Positions 1-10,085 of a stretch of 64,000 nt of DNA are shown here, one piece after another. The stretch lies in NCBI RefSeq assembly GCF_000317105.1, contig NC_019693.1, positions 6,201,227 to 6,265,226 on the forward strand. The letters are read 5' to 3'. Numbering within the stretch: the stretch's first letter is position 1; each line of letters begins with the position of its first letter. A model generated the notes under the pieces. That model did not search any database. It saw nothing but the letters and a program-made list of their open reading frames with translations, and was not told the DNA's origin. The position numbers were made by a program, and so were the translations under genes. Source of the stretch: Oscillatoria acuminata PCC 6304. Lineage in GTDB: Bacteria > Cyanobacteriota > Cyanobacteriia > Cyanobacteriales > Laspinemataceae.

Positions 1-855
1 TTCTGCCTTAGCCTGCTCAATTAACTCTTGAGCCTGCCGAGTCGATTCTTCTAACCCCCAAATACTGGGATAAGTCGCCTTTTGCGCCTGCAAGTCTTTT
101 CCTGCGGTTTTGCCCAACTCTTCCTGAGTCTTGGTAATATCGAGAATATCATCAATAATCTGAAAGGCTAACCCAATATTTTGGGCATAGCGCGAGAGTC
201 GTTGCAAATCTTCATCCGCAGCGCCACCTAAAATCGCTCCACAAACCACACAGGCTTCCAGTAAAGCCCCAGTTTTATGGGTGTGGATAAAATGGAGCGT
301 TTCTACGGTAGTGTCTAACTTGCCTTCGCATTGGATATCGACCACTTGACCCCCAACCACGCCATCAGCGCCAAACGCATGAGCTAAGTGGGCGATCGCC
401 TTTAAAACCCGAGGTGCCGGAACATTCTGAGTTTGGGTTGCCACCACTTCAAAGGCATACACCAACAACCCATCCCCGGCCAAAATCGCGATATCATCTC
501 CATAAACCTTATGATTCGTCAGTTTACCCCGACGGTAATCATCATTATCCATCGCCGGAAGGTCATCATGGATTAAGGACATGGTATGCACCATTTCCAG
601 GGCACAAGCGGTTGGCATCGCCATCTCCACCGTACCTCCCACCAGTTCACAACTGGCTAAACACAAAATTGGCCGCAGACGCTTGCCACCCGCCAACAGG
701 GAATAGCGCATCGCCTCATAAATTGTGGACGGGGGCTTGATTGGCAGAGATTGGTCCAGTGCAGCTTCTACCAAAGCCTGCCGTTCCCCTAAATACGTTG
801 ATAAATCAAATTCGGATTGTTTCCTCACGGAATCCGTATCATTGGTTAAAACCAT
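1..855 (-). CDS. crtE: Geranylgeranyl diphosphate synthase, 3' end cut by window
   Basis: Trans-isoprenyl diphosphate synthase that condenses IPP with allylic diphosphates to GGPP, the precursor of carotenoids, phytol and quinone tails. The reading frame opens with ATG at 855 and runs off the left edge without a stop, so about 285 codons are visible and roughly the last 15 are missing compared with the usual ~300. Seen in the frame: LAGGKRLRP (IPP-binding region), the first Asp-rich motif DDLPAMDND followed by RRGK, then [12 protein letters not shown] and the second Asp-rich motif DDILD. It is separated from folD upstream by about 290 bp holding a hairpin, so it is probably its own transcript. 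FPP synthase is the main alternative, but context and motif spacing favour the long-chain cyanobacterial CrtE. Confidence 0.93.
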   Translation of the reverse strand, partial: MVLTNDTDSVRKQSEFDLSTYLGERQALVEAALDQSLPIKPPSTIYEAMRYSLLAGGKRLRPILCLASCELVGGTVEMAMPTACALEMVHTMSLIHDDLPAMDNDDYRRGKLTNHKVYGDDIAILAGDGLLVYAFEVVATQTQNVPAPRVLKAIAHLAHAFGADGVVGGQVVDIQCEGKLDTTVETLHFIHTHKTGALLEACVVCGAILGGAADEDLQRLSRYAQNIGLAFQIIDDILDITKTQEELGKTAGKDLQAQKATYPSIWGLEESTRQAQELIEQAKAE

Positions 856-1091
856 CCCTTCCTTCCTCGTACTTGTCTGATGAGCTGACGATTCCACCCC
901 TGGAGGCGGTTGACATTGATGATGAGCTTACGCTGCTTTTGGCACCGTTTACAAGTGATCTAGGCGACTAACCTGAACTTTGGCAACCGGGCTGATTTTG
1001 GCCGCTTGCTGCTCCTTGAGTCTCAACCTATTGTAAGGGTTTGAGGTATTTTTACTCCTGGAATTTTTTGGAAAAAAATGGCGCGAAAGCC

Positions 1092-1130
1092 GGAGTTTTG
1101 AGGGCCTGATTTTCTCTCCCTCAAAACTCC
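1092..1130 (-). terminator. Inverted repeat between folD and crtE, possible terminator
   Basis: Arms GGAGTTTTGAGGG (1092-1104) and CCCTCAAAACTCC (1118-1130) pair over 13 bp around a 13-nt loop. It lies just downstream of the folD stop on the minus strand. A T-rich stretch follows on that strand but not as an immediate run, so a terminator role is inferred, not certain. Nothing else coding is seen in 856-1149. Confidence 0.45.
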
Positions 1131-1149
1131 CTCGGTGAAAATGCCCGGT

Positions 1150-2028
1150 TTACTCTAATCCTAAGCGCCGGATATAACTCTCTACGGTATTCTGTAACAG
1201 CAGGGTCACGGTCATGGGTCCAACCCCTCCGGGAACTGGGGTAATAAATCCGGCAACATCTTTGGCGGAGTCATAATTGACATCTCCGGTTAGCCTAGAT
1301 TTGCCTTCATAATCTGTGACGCGGTTGATGCCAACATCAATGACGATCGCCCCGGGTTTGACCATATCAGCGGTAATCAGTTCGGGACGTCCCACGGCCA
1401 CCACTAGGATATCGGCATTGCGGGTAATTGCGCCTAAATCCGGCGATCGCGAATGAGCCATTGTGACGGTTGCATCCGCTGCCAACAACATTAAAGCGAT
1501 CGGTTTACCCACCAGAATACTCCGCCCGACAATCGTCGCCTGTTTGCCTCTGGGATCAATGCCATACTCTCGGAGTAGGGCCATTACTCCAGCAGGGGTG
1601 CAACTACATAATCCCGGTTCTCCCCGCATTAATCGCCCCAAATTCACCGGGTGCAATCCATCCACATCTTTATCGGGATGGATGTGATTAATGGCAGCAA
1701 CGGCATCGAGATGCTTCGGTAAGGGGAGTTGCACCAAAATTCCATCAACGCGATCGTCCTCGTTGAGGTCGGCGATCGCCTGCATCAATTCTTCTTGACT
1801 CGTTTGTTCAGGAAAGTGCCTTCCGTATGAGGCGATTCCCACTTTCCCACAGGACCGTTCCTTATTGCGAACATAAGCAGCAGAGGCGGGATTATCCCCC
1901 ACCATCAAAACCGCCAACCCCGGAGGGCGACTGGCTTTCTGTGCTAACTCTTCCACCTGCGATCGCAGTTGGCCTTGAATCTTTTCAGCGACGGCTTTCC
2001 CGTCTATGATAACGGCTGTTTTGGACAT
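1150..2028 (-). CDS. folD: Bifunctional methylenetetrahydrofolate dehydrogenase / methenyltetrahydrofolate cyclohydrolase
   Basis: FolD interconverts 5,10-methylene-THF, 5,10-methenyl-THF and 10-formyl-THF in the cytosol, supplying one-carbon units for purines and fMet. The 292-residue length is normal. Family signatures read in order: [28 protein letters not shown] (folate site), [10 protein letters not shown], the NADP-binding [14 protein letters not shown] and the C-terminal [15 protein letters not shown]. The ATG at 2028 is preceded by about 200 bp before the methyltransferase stop at 2230, so it has its own promoter region. No anomaly is seen. Confidence 0.97.
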   Translation of the reverse strand: MSKTAVIIDGKAVAEKIQGQLRSQVEELAQKASRPPGLAVLMVGDNPASAAYVRNKERSCGKVGIASYGRHFPEQTSQEELMQAIADLNEDDRVDGILVQLPLPKHLDAVAAINHIHPDKDVDGLHPVNLGRLMRGEPGLCSCTPAGVMALLREYGIDPRGKQATIVGRSILVGKPIALMLLAADATVTMAHSRSPDLGAITRNADILVVAVGRPELITADMVKPGAIVIDVGINRVTDYEGKSRLTGDVNYDSAKDVAGFITPVPGGVGPMTVTLLLQNTVESYIRRLGLE

Positions 2029-2229
2029 GATAGGCTTGGGAGTTGCTGGAACACTCCGGCTACAGCAGTGAATATTGCTCTCTTGATTGTCTCATAGTCT
2101 GGATGGGGGAGATGGGGGAGAAACGGGAGAAACGGGAGATGGGGGTCTAAGCAGAGGCTAACTTGTCATAAATCAAGGGACAAATTCACCTCATTGCTAT
2201 CTGGATTGTCTGTCCCTCCTTTACCCTCG

Positions 2230-3486
2230 CTATTTTAAATTTAAAATCACCTCTCGCGCCACCGCTTCTACCACATTAATACTCACCGAATTTCCCAACT
2301 GATAATAAGCCCGATCGCCCTTCGGATGCAGGATAAACTCATCGGGAAATCCCTGCAACCTCGCCGCCTCCCGGGGAGTAATTCTCCGCACGCGCCCCTG
2401 ATGATACACCCCCAACCGATTGGCATCACTCGCCACTAACGTCACCGCAATTTTTTCAGGGTCTAAAAACTTATAAACCTCAAAGGAAAAATTACCCGAA
2501 ACCGGCTTATATTTCCCTTGCACAATTTTCAGGTAATTCTTTCCCACCAAAGACTGTAAAATCTCATCCAACTCCGGAGACTTAAAAAATGTAGCAATTT
2601 GCTCTTGACTCAGCAACTTCCCATCTTGCTCTTTTCCAAACTCGCTATTGCGCCGCTTCAGAATAAACCGATTCATCAACTCAATTTCATCCGCACTACA
2701 TTCCCCGCGCAACCCCAACTCCCAAGAATGAATCGAATTCCCCCCTCGATAGTCAATTAATCGCATCCCATGCAACCGATTCAAATCTCCATCTAATCGC
2801 TTCTCCAAAGCTCTAACAAATTCCCTTGAACAGTCATAGTCTGACGGAGGATTATCTTCTAAAATGTCCGCCACAGTTACCGATTTCGCAGCCGGATTAA
2901 CTAAAGAAAATTGTTGGGGATGATACGAATGAGAATCTTTCGGCCCAGAATCAGAAACTAACCGATACTTAGGAACAGCGTTAAACAACCCCAAGAGATA
3001 AACCCGCAAGCGATTTTGGGGTAAACCAAAATTAGCACTATTTAGCACAAAAATATCAAAACTATAGCCTCGGGCTTCCAACTGATGTTGAATCATTTTA
3101 ATGGTATTCCCCCCATCATTGGTTAACAAACCCCGCACATTTTCAAATAGAAATGCTTGAGATTGAGAGGTATCCATTAACCGAATAATCTCAAAAAATA
3201 GGGTTCCTCTCGTATCCCCAAATCCGGCCTTTTTTCCCGCAGCGGAAAAGGACTGACAGGGAAACCCCGCCAATAAAACATCATGAGGCGGCAGCTTTTC
3301 CAAAATCCGGATATCACCTTGGGGAGACTCGCCGAAATTTTGCTGATAAACCCAACCCGAATCCGCCTTAATTTCGCAACTCAAAACACAGTGAGTTTTG
3401 AGAGCAAGTTTTTCGGCGGCTTTCTCAAAGCCTAATCTTATGCCACCAATACCCGCAAATAAATCTACAAAGCGGATAGTTGTCAT
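2230..3486 (-). CDS. DNA (cytosine-5-)-methyltransferase, solitary
   Basis: Transfers methyl from SAM to C5 of cytosine in a defined DNA site. All main C5-MTase motifs are present in order over 418 residues: I (FVDLFAGIGGIRLGF, residues 5-20), IV with catalytic Cys (LAGFPCQSFSAAGKK), VI (FLFENVRGL), VIII (QNRLRVYLLG), a target-recognition region of about 190 residues between VIII and IX, IX (RRITPREAARLQGFPDEF) and X (YQLGNSVSINVVEAV). No restriction endonuclease, Vsr or specificity subunit flanks it: neighbours are folD and putA, both housekeeping. It may be an orphan epigenetic enzyme; solitary C5 enzymes acting on CGATCG inside HIP1 are known in cyanobacteria, but the target here cannot be read from sequence. 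Confidence 0.93.
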   Translation of the reverse strand: MTTIRFVDLFAGIGGIRLGFEKAAEKLALKTHCVLSCEIKADSGWVYQQNFGESPQGDIRILEKLPPHDVLLAGFPCQSFSAAGKKAGFGDTRGTLFFEIIRLMDTSQSQAFLFENVRGLLTNDGGNTIKMIQHQLEARGYSFDIFVLNSANFGLPQNRLRVYLLGLFNAVPKYRLVSDSGPKDSHSYHPQQFSLVNPAAKSVTVADILEDNPPSDYDCSREFVRALEKRLDGDLNRLHGMRLIDYRGGNSIHSWELGLRGECSADEIELMNRFILKRRNSEFGKEQDGKLLSQEQIATFFKSPELDEILQSLVGKNYLKIVQGKYKPVSGNFSFEVYKFLDPEKIAVTLVASDANRLGVYHQGRVRRITPREAARLQGFPDEFILHPKGDRAYYQLGNSVSINVVEAVAREVILNLK

Positions 3487-3508
3487 TGGTCATTTGTCCT
3501 TGGTTGTT

Positions 3509-3542
3509 GGTCATTGGTCATTTGGATTAATGACCAATGACC
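3509..3542. repeat. Short inverted repeat upstream of the methyltransferase
   Basis: GGTCATTGGTCA (3509-3520) is matched by its reverse complement at 3531-3542, and further partial copies of TTGGTCATT lie at 3483-3515. It fills most of the 77-bp gap between the putA stop and the methyltransferase start. It resembles common cyanobacterial intergenic repeats; no function is assigned. Confidence 0.6.
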
Positions 3543-3563
3543 AATGACCCATTACAAACCCTC

Positions 3564-6542
3564 TTAATCCACGCCTTCAATCGGCGCAAATCCTTGACGC
3601 TGCACGTTTTCGCTGACGTGACGGGGTTCTAAAAATTGCAGCAGGTAATCCGGTCCCCCCGCTTTTGAACCCACCCCAGACAGTTTAAACCCACCAAAGG
3701 GTTGCCGCGCGACGATCGCCCCGGTAATCCCTCGGTTAATATAGAGATTCCCCACCTCAAACTCGGCGTAGGCGCGATCAATATGAGAAGGGGTCCGGGA
3801 ATATAACCCGCCAGTTAGGGCAAAATTCGTCCCATTGGCAATCTCTAACGCTTCATCGAAATCTTTAGCCCGAATCACCGATAACACGGGACCAAAAATC
3901 TCTTCTTGGGCGATCGCAGCATCGGGTTTCACGTTACTAAAAATCGTGGGTCCAATAAAATAGCCGGTTTCTGGAACTGCCATTTCTAGGACTAATTCCG
4001 CCTCTGCTTTTCCTTTGGCAATATAGCCTTGAATGCGATCGCGCGCATTGGCATCAATCACGGGTCCCACTTGGGTACTCAGTTCCTCTGCTACCCCGAC
4101 ATTCAGCGATCGCGTGGCTTCTACTAACCGATTCACAAAGGTTTCGTACACGGGTTCTAACACAATCACCCGCGAACAAGCCGAACATTTCTGTCCACTA
4201 TATCCAAACGCCGATTGCACTACCCCCGCCACTGCTGGATCGAGGTCCGCACTTTCATCCACAATCACGGCATTTTTGCCACCCATTTCGGCAATCACCT
4301 TTTTCAGGTGTTTTTGTCCCGGTTGCAAAATCGCTGCTTCTGCATAAATTTGACAGCCAACTTCTTGAGAACCCGTAAACACAATGGTATTCACATCAGG
4401 ATGTTTCACCAGATGAGAACCTACGCTTGAACCTTTACAAGGGACATATTGAAAGACTCCCGAAGGAATTCCTGCTTCGACTAAAATTTCTGCAAATTTA
4501 GCAGCAATCACCGATGAAACTTCCGCCGGTTTTAACAAGGTGCAATTTCCAGCAACCAAGGAAGCAACTGTCATCCCCACCGGAATGGCAAAGGGGAAAT
4601 TCCAGGGAGAAATGACAACGGTAATTCCCCTGGGTTGATAATGATAGCGGTTGGTTTCTCCGGCGACATCGTAATTCACCCCGCTATTGAGTCGTTCCAT
4701 TTCATCGGCATAATAGCGACAAAAATCAATTCCCTCGGAGATTTCGGCATCACATTCCCGTAACGGTTTGCCGACTTCTAATACCATCCAGGCGGATAAT
4801 TCATGGCGGCGTTGTTCCATTAACTCTCCGGCTTTGCGAAGCAAGTTCGCCCGATCGCCTGCGGGGGTGGTCCGCCATTGGGTTAAGGCGGATTTTGCAG
4901 CAGCGACTGCCTGATCCGCTTGTTCCACAGACATTAACCCAATTGTGCCAATCACTTCCGTAGGATTGGAGGGATTAACGGAGTTTACGGTATTCGGTGC
5001 ATTGACGCGATCTCCATTAATTAAAGGCAGATAAGTTTTACCCAATTGTTGGCGAACCGAGGCTAATGCGGCTGCTGCTTCTTCCCGTTCTTTAATCTTG
5101 GCATAATCGAGATCGGGTGCAGCATTGGGTAAGGCTTTGTTGTGAATGGCGATCGGTTCATCTCCGTCTGGTTGCGGAGGACCAATTAAACTTTCAATCG
5201 GGCGATCTTCCTGACTTTGCCGCACAAATGAACTATTGGCAGTATTTTCCAACAAGCGGCGAATCAGATAAGCCATCCCCGGGAGTAAATCTCCATAAGG
5301 ACAATAAACCCGCACCCGGTATCCCTGTTGCACCAAGGCTTTGGCGAGTTTATCTCCCATGCCGTAAAGCACTTGCATTTCAAAGCGACGGCGCGGGATA
5401 TTTAGGGTTTGGGCAATGGCGATCGCATGGGCTTGCGATCGGACATTATGAGACCCAATTGCCCCATACAAATATTCGTGATTTTCTAACAGCAACTCGG
5501 TCATCTGTTCAAAATTAACATCGGTTGCTGCTTTGTCATTATAAACAGGTTGCGGCCAATGTTTTTGAATCGCTTTAATGGTTTCCTGGTCCCAATATGC
5601 CCCTTTAACCAAACGCACTGTTACCGGATTTCCCCGTTCTTTCGCCCAGTCAATCAATCCTTGCAAATCTTGTTTGCTATCGCGTAAATAGGCTTGCAAG
5701 GTGACTCCGATATCTGTGCGACTGCGGAATTCTTCTTCCATCAGCAATCGCTTAAGAATTGACAGGGTGAGGTCTTTATAATGATACTGTTCCATATCAA
5801 AATGGACCGCTGCACCCACTGCTTGGGCGTGACGTAAGAGGGTACGAATGCGATCGATAACTCGCGCTTCACTGCCCTCCGCATCAATCGGGTCAAATTG
5901 GGAATAAAATGCCGTTAATTTGACAGAAACCTGCACTTGGGGAATGGTTTCCCCATCCGCTTCATCAATTTGAGGAACTTTAGACCATTTTTTGGCAACA
6001 TCCGTAAGCTGAGTCATCAAATCGAGGTAGCGTTCTAGATAAGATTGCGCCTCAGCTTCGGTAATTACCGCTTCCCCAAGCAAGTCCATTGTAAAGGCCA
6101 TTTTGTCTTTTCGCAGACGTTCAATGGTTTTGAGGGCTTGCTTAATGTTTTCCCCGGAAATGTATTTTTGCGCCAGGGTTTCTATGGCGGTGGATACGGT
6201 TGTGGCGGCAATTTGACCCGGAACTGAGTCCCCTCCACTAAACCCAATCAGTTTTTTGAGGGCGTCGGGGAGTTCGACTTCTTCGACGGTTAAATATTCT
6301 TGTAAGTGACGAGCAATTTCTGGTTTGCTTCGTAAGGCGGGGAGACAGTCAATAAAGCGAAATAGCTGGACCCGTAAACCGGGGTTGCTCATCGCCCAAT
6401 CGAGTATTTTATCATCCCAGCGCATTTGGTCTTGCAATTGGGCGAAAAATGACCGCTTTTCCTGGGTTGCCGCCAGGAGTTGCTTGGCAATTTCTTGAGT
6501 TTTGGCTTCGTAGGTTGTGTTTTTGGACGCTTGTACTACCAC
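3564..6542 (-). CDS. putA: Bifunctional proline dehydrogenase / L-glutamate-gamma-semialdehyde dehydrogenase
   Basis: Oxidises proline to glutamate in two steps: FAD-dependent proline dehydrogenase, then NAD(P)-dependent P5C dehydrogenase. The 992-residue protein is the short PutA type without the N-terminal DNA-binding domain. The PRODH barrel spans about residues 80-470 (VSVKLTAFYSQ, VTLQAYLRDS, VRLVKGAYWD). The aldehyde dehydrogenase spans about 500-980, with ISPWNFPFAIP, LLKPAE, FTGSQEVG, AEMGGKNAV (catalytic-site Glu) and GYSGQKCSACSRV (catalytic Cys), then the IFGPVL segment. The start is GTG at 6542. Because it lacks the ribbon-helix-helix domain it should not repress its own promoter. 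No frameshift is seen. Confidence 0.96.
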   Translation of the reverse strand: MVVQASKNTTYEAKTQEIAKQLLAATQEKRSFFAQLQDQMRWDDKILDWAMSNPGLRVQLFRFIDCLPALRSKPEIARHLQEYLTVEEVELPDALKKLIGFSGGDSVPGQIAATTVSTAIETLAQKYISGENIKQALKTIERLRKDKMAFTMDLLGEAVITEAEAQSYLERYLDLMTQLTDVAKKWSKVPQIDEADGETIPQVQVSVKLTAFYSQFDPIDAEGSEARVIDRIRTLLRHAQAVGAAVHFDMEQYHYKDLTLSILKRLLMEEEFRSRTDIGVTLQAYLRDSKQDLQGLIDWAKERGNPVTVRLVKGAYWDQETIKAIQKHWPQPVYNDKAATDVNFEQMTELLLENHEYLYGAIGSHNVRSQAHAIAIAQTLNIPRRRFEMQVLYGMGDKLAKALVQQGYRVRVYCPYGDLLPGMAYLIRRLLENTANSSFVRQSQEDRPIESLIGPPQPDGDEPIAIHNKALPNAAPDLDYAKIKEREEAAAALASVRQQLGKTYLPLINGDRVNAPNTVNSVNPSNPTEVIGTIGLMSVEQADQAVAAAKSALTQWRTTPAGDRANLLRKAGELMEQRRHELSAWMVLEVGKPLRECDAEISEGIDFCRYYADEMERLNSGVNYDVAGETNRYHYQPRGITVVISPWNFPFAIPVGMTVASLVAGNCTLLKPAEVSSVIAAKFAEILVEAGIPSGVFQYVPCKGSSVGSHLVKHPDVNTIVFTGSQEVGCQIYAEAAILQPGQKHLKKVIAEMGGKNAVIVDESADLDPAVAGVVQSAFGYSGQKCSACSRVIVLEPVYETFVNRLVEATRSLNVGVAEELSTQVGPVIDANARDRIQGYIAKGKAEAELVLEMAVPETGYFIGPTIFSNVKPDAAIAQEEIFGPVLSVIRAKDFDEALEIANGTNFALTGGLYSRTPSHIDRAYAEFEVGNLYINRGITGAIVARQPFGGFKLSGVGSKAGGPDYLLQFLEPRHVSENVQRQGFAPIEGVD

Positions 6543-7042
6543 GGCTGACTTTACCCTTTTTTGAGGCTAGATGATGGGTCAGGTCTCCGACGCGATCGCG
6601 CCTTTGACTGCCAAACTCAATATTATAGCTTTTTTTGAAGTTTTGTTAAAGAATAATTCCGGTGGGAAGATGAATGTTTCTAGCATTTGTACTCAGGTTA
6701 CCTCGGAAGATGAGCCAGATTTAATGCAATAAATTCGTGATAATAGTTTAAAAATAGCAGGGACGCATTGCTTCTATAGCAGTCGGGCGATTCTCGAATC
6801 GCCCCTACAGGGATTGGGTTCTGTCTCGAAATAGGCGTCAGTCCTGAAAAAAATATCACCTCATTGGTTATAGGGACAAGGTAATATCTTGTCCTGACTG
6901 GGATTGAAGATTATTGTTTAAAGTCCCCTAGTCAGGGGGCCAGAAACTGGGTTTCTGAGGAGAGGCGATCGCCCAAATTGTCAAGAATAATTACTTCCTA
7001 AAAACCTCAAACGGGTTCCAGACTCTCAAGATCCGATTCAAC
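6543..7042. other. 500-bp intergenic region with a palindromic repeat
   Basis: No convincing gene. It contains a short palindrome GGCGATTCTCGAATCGCC near 6785-6805 followed by CCTACAG, of the same family as the element at 62028-62055, and a GAAACTGGGTTTCT-type repeat near 6945. It separates putA from the coiled-coil cluster, whose transcription ends here. Confidence 0.6.
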
Positions 7043-7948
7043 TTAAATAACACTTTCCAATAATTCTTTAATTTCCTCTAAAATACCAAATGCCGTGTTT
7101 AGTCCTAAATTTGTGGCATTCATTCCATCTACCATGAGGTCTTTGCTGGTCATCACTGTGGATGTAGTAGTATCCATGACCCGACTCAATCGCTCCATCA
7201 ATTGTTCTATTTCTTTGGCTTTATCAATTAAATTCCCATAAATTTCATCTTTAATTTGTTCTCCTAAATTGCTTAGAGTTTCTTCAGCCGATTGTTCCGT
7301 CGTTTCAGCTAAATCTTCCATTTTTGTGGTCAACTTTTCCACAACTGAATTAAAGTGTTCGTTAAAATCAGTTGTTTTTTGAGTGATTTTAACGAGACAT
7401 TCTTCAGTTATATAGTTCTGAAGTTGTTCCACTCGTTCTTCGAGTTCTGCCTGATAATTTTTGATTTCGGCATTAACTTGATTTAAGAGATACTCTTCAC
7501 TTTCAGAAATAGCCTCTTCAATTTCTGCCCGAACGGTTTGGGTTTTTTCCGTGAGTGAACTCACTGACTCTGCCAATTCATCAACTTGACTTTCCAGGTT
7601 GGGAGCCATGCTTTCTACTTTGTCATTAAACTCAGAAATAGCTCCTTTCGTAGATTCGATCGCCTCTTCAATTTCTTCCGGCACAGGTTCAATGGTACTT
7701 TTAGATTCTTGAATTGCATTTTTGAGACCCTCTGTCTCTGCGATAAATTGCTCTTTTTCAGTCACAATTCGCTGAAGCAACTCATTAGCTTGATTGCTTA
7801 AATCTTGCCAATTCGCTTCTACTTCTTCTGCGATAGTAGAGAGTTGTGCTGTCGTTTGAGCGAGACTATTTTCAATTTGTCCCGAATGGGTCATTAATAT
7901 CTCTAGCTGTTCAATTGTTTGAGTCGCGTTACTATCTAAATCAGCCAT
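7043..7948 (-). CDS. Coiled-coil protein, unknown function (1 of 4)
   Basis: Not recognised as a named family. The 301 residues are almost wholly helical and acidic, with heptad-like spacing of Leu/Ile/Val and many Glu/Gln/Lys; there is no signal peptide and no membrane segment, so a cytosolic rod-like protein is inferred. The last 45 residues are less charged (TSTVMTSKDL, LGLNTAFGILEEI) and could form a terminal helical bundle. It is the last gene of four adjacent minus-strand genes encoding similar proteins, 50 bp after the next one, and probably shares a transcript with them and the FHA/kinase genes upstream. Chemotaxis-like or SMC-like fragments were considered, but no signature motif is present. 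Confidence 0.8.
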   Translation of the reverse strand: MADLDSNATQTIEQLEILMTHSGQIENSLAQTTAQLSTIAEEVEANWQDLSNQANELLQRIVTEKEQFIAETEGLKNAIQESKSTIEPVPEEIEEAIESTKGAISEFNDKVESMAPNLESQVDELAESVSSLTEKTQTVRAEIEEAISESEEYLLNQVNAEIKNYQAELEERVEQLQNYITEECLVKITQKTTDFNEHFNSVVEKLTTKMEDLAETTEQSAEETLSNLGEQIKDEIYGNLIDKAKEIEQLMERLSRVMDTTTSTVMTSKDLMVDGMNATNLGLNTAFGILEEIKELLESVI

Positions 7949-7998
7949 GATTATTTTAATACCTGTTTCGCTTATATCAACATCAACAAATGAGGAAC

Positions 7999-8913
7999 TT
8001 AAATTCCTGGAATGGCATCAGCAATACTCTGAACTACATCAATCAGAGATTCTAAAGGTTCCAGTAAGGTTTTCACTTGATCGATTAGAGGTTCGATGAG
8101 TTGACGCTCGGTCGCACTTTCAGATTTAGCATCATTAAGGCGATCGTTCATCAATCCGATCGCTTCTTTGATATGATTGACCGAGGACTGCACCATCTCT
8201 TGAATTTCTCCTTTAATTTTTTGGTCGGTCTCCTGGACAAACCGATCCACTTCTACCGTGAATTTATTTTGATTGACGGTTGTCAGGTTGGTTTGCAAAT
8301 TATTCTGTAGGGTTGTTAATTGTGTAGCCATTTCTTGAAGATATTCAGTCACTTGTTCTTGACTTTCTTCTAATTCTGAAGTAATCGACTCAACTTGTTC
8401 TTGGGTTGTGGACTTTCCAGCTTCTATTTTCTCCCGTAAAACCTCAACTTCGTCACTGGTAGCATTTAAGGCTTCCTCTAGTTTGTCTCGTTGCGCTTGT
8501 AGCAACTCTAGAGTTTCACTCAGGTCTGCTTGAATTTGTTCCTTAGAGGTTTCTAACGCAGTCTTTTGTTCTCCTAATGCAGCCTTTAAAGATTGAACTT
8601 GGTTTTGACCTTCTTTGATTAAGGCAATCATTGGAGCTTGTTGATTAGAAATCGTTTCTTGAAATTGATTTAATGTTTCTTCAAGTTCGGCGATACCTTC
8701 AGATAATTCACTGGGTTGACTAGAAATTGCCTGTTGTAGCTCATCGATCGCTGTCTCAATCTGAGCGATCGTCGTAGCGATTTCTGTTTCTTTAGCAGTC
8801 ATGTTGCTATTAAAATCATTGACCGCTATTTGTAACTGTCTCGTCTCTGCAATTAAGTTGTTGAGATTTTGAGGGGCCAAAATTAATTGATTTTGCAGTA
8901 AATTTAGGTCCAT
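7999..8913 (-). CDS. Coiled-coil protein, unknown function (2 of 4)
   Basis: 304 residues, predicted from composition to be nearly all coiled coil: runs such as LEETLNQFQETISNQQ and LEEALNATSDEVEVLREKIE show heptad hydrophobics with Glu, Gln and Lys between. There is no signal peptide, transmembrane helix or catalytic motif. The C-terminus is hydrophobic and short (LLEPLESLIDVVQSIADAI), like the ends of its three neighbours, which suggests a common terminal module. It is 51 bp from each neighbouring coiled-coil gene. The function is unknown; a scaffold or filament partner of the FHA/kinase proteins upstream is inference from context only. Confidence 0.8.
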   Translation of the reverse strand: MDLNLLQNQLILAPQNLNNLIAETRQLQIAVNDFNSNMTAKETEIATTIAQIETAIDELQQAISSQPSELSEGIAELEETLNQFQETISNQQAPMIALIKEGQNQVQSLKAALGEQKTALETSKEQIQADLSETLELLQAQRDKLEEALNATSDEVEVLREKIEAGKSTTQEQVESITSELEESQEQVTEYLQEMATQLTTLQNNLQTNLTTVNQNKFTVEVDRFVQETDQKIKGEIQEMVQSSVNHIKEAIGLMNDRLNDAKSESATERQLIEPLIDQVKTLLEPLESLIDVVQSIADAIPGI

Positions 8914-8964
8914 AGTTTTAGGCTCAATAAGGTAACTCAGATTGGTGATGTGAATTGACTAAAA

Positions 8965-9963
8965 TCAACTGAATGGATTGAACAAATCCTTAGCGGTATT
9001 GATTGCCTGGATCACATTTTTAGCGATGACAAGTTGTGGGAGGATAGGACTCATTGTCGTGGTCATCGTTGCGCCAACCTTGACCGTGACGATAGTTGTC
9101 ACGATTTCCTGAATTAATTCTTCTATGACTTGATTAATCGCCTCATCAAAGGCTGAATTGATTTCATTCCCTAAAGAATCTTGGCAATATTCAACCGAAG
9201 AATTAATTAACTCAATTCCTTGACTCTGAAATGAATTACCTAAATTAGTGATGTCAGAATTAAATGTCTCATAGAGATTAATCGCTTCAGTCTCAAAAGT
9301 ATCAAAATCTGTCACCACCTGATTTGAATAATCTTCAGATAGAGTATTACTACAGTCAGTCATCAAATTAGTTAAGCCTGGGTTATGCTGTTCGACAATA
9401 TCCTCAATCAATCCCTCAAAATCCGATTCAGCTTCAGATTTGAAGGTATCGACAGTTTCTTGGAATTGAGCGATCGATTCCTCGACTTCATTAAAAGTAT
9501 TTTGGGTTGTTTCTTGTAATTCTACTAAAGAGTCTTCCCAGATACTACTGGCTTCCTCTAGTTCGACAAAATCATTTTGGACTTCGCTAATATTTTCTGC
9601 GAGGGTCTGACGATCTGCATTAAACTCCGATTGAAAAGAATTAGCAGTGGCTTCTAAAGATTCTAGGGAGGGTTCTAGTTGTTCTTCTGCGGCTGTGGTA
9701 AATTGCGCTACTGATTCTTGAGCAGAATTTAAACGGGTATCCGCATCAGTCCATTGCTGTTGAAGATTTCCTAAGCTTTGTCCTAAGTTAGCAATGCTAG
9801 TTTCTAAAAGGGCAACAATGTCTGGCAGATTTTCGCTGTCCGCTTCCAGTTCAGAATTCGCTGCCACAATTTGAGCATGAGATCCTTCTAAAAGGCTGAC
9901 AAAGTTAGCCAGATTTTCTACGTTATTTTGAATCTCGGCTTCAGGAGCATTTACTGTAGTCAT
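8965..9963 (-). CDS. Coiled-coil protein, unknown function (3 of 4)
   Basis: 332 residues, strongly acidic, rich in Glu, Asn, Gln and Ser, with long amphipathic helices (FVSLLEGSHAQIVAANSELE; LEATANSFQSEFNADRQTL). Near the C-terminus (about 275-320) a moderately hydrophobic Val/Thr/Ile stretch (EIVTTIVTVKVGATMTTT) is followed by a short helix and FNPFS; it is too polar for a confident membrane segment. Two Cys occur near residues 201 and 256. It is the longest of the four coiled-coil proteins and the most different in sequence. A 122-bp gap separates it from the fourth. Confidence 0.8.
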   Translation of the reverse strand: MTTVNAPEAEIQNNVENLANFVSLLEGSHAQIVAANSELEADSENLPDIVALLETSIANLGQSLGNLQQQWTDADTRLNSAQESVAQFTTAAEEQLEPSLESLEATANSFQSEFNADRQTLAENISEVQNDFVELEEASSIWEDSLVELQETTQNTFNEVEESIAQFQETVDTFKSEAESDFEGLIEDIVEQHNPGLTNLMTDCSNTLSEDYSNQVVTDFDTFETEAINLYETFNSDITNLGNSFQSQGIELINSSVEYCQDSLGNEINSAFDEAINQVIEELIQEIVTTIVTVKVGATMTTTMSPILPQLVIAKNVIQAINTAKDLFNPFS

Positions 9964-10085
9964 GAGTTTGATTAGTTATATTGGAGTTCAATGAAATAAA
10001 AGTCATAATCTCTGTTTGTCTTCATCCTTCAAGCCAACCAACCCTCCCTTAAATTAATTAATCTGTTAGACGGTTTGATTTCCCA

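Noticed and set aside
414-971. Plus-strand frames of 108 and 76 codons over crtE
   Set aside because: They lie opposite a clear GGPP synthase on the minus strand and show no family features.
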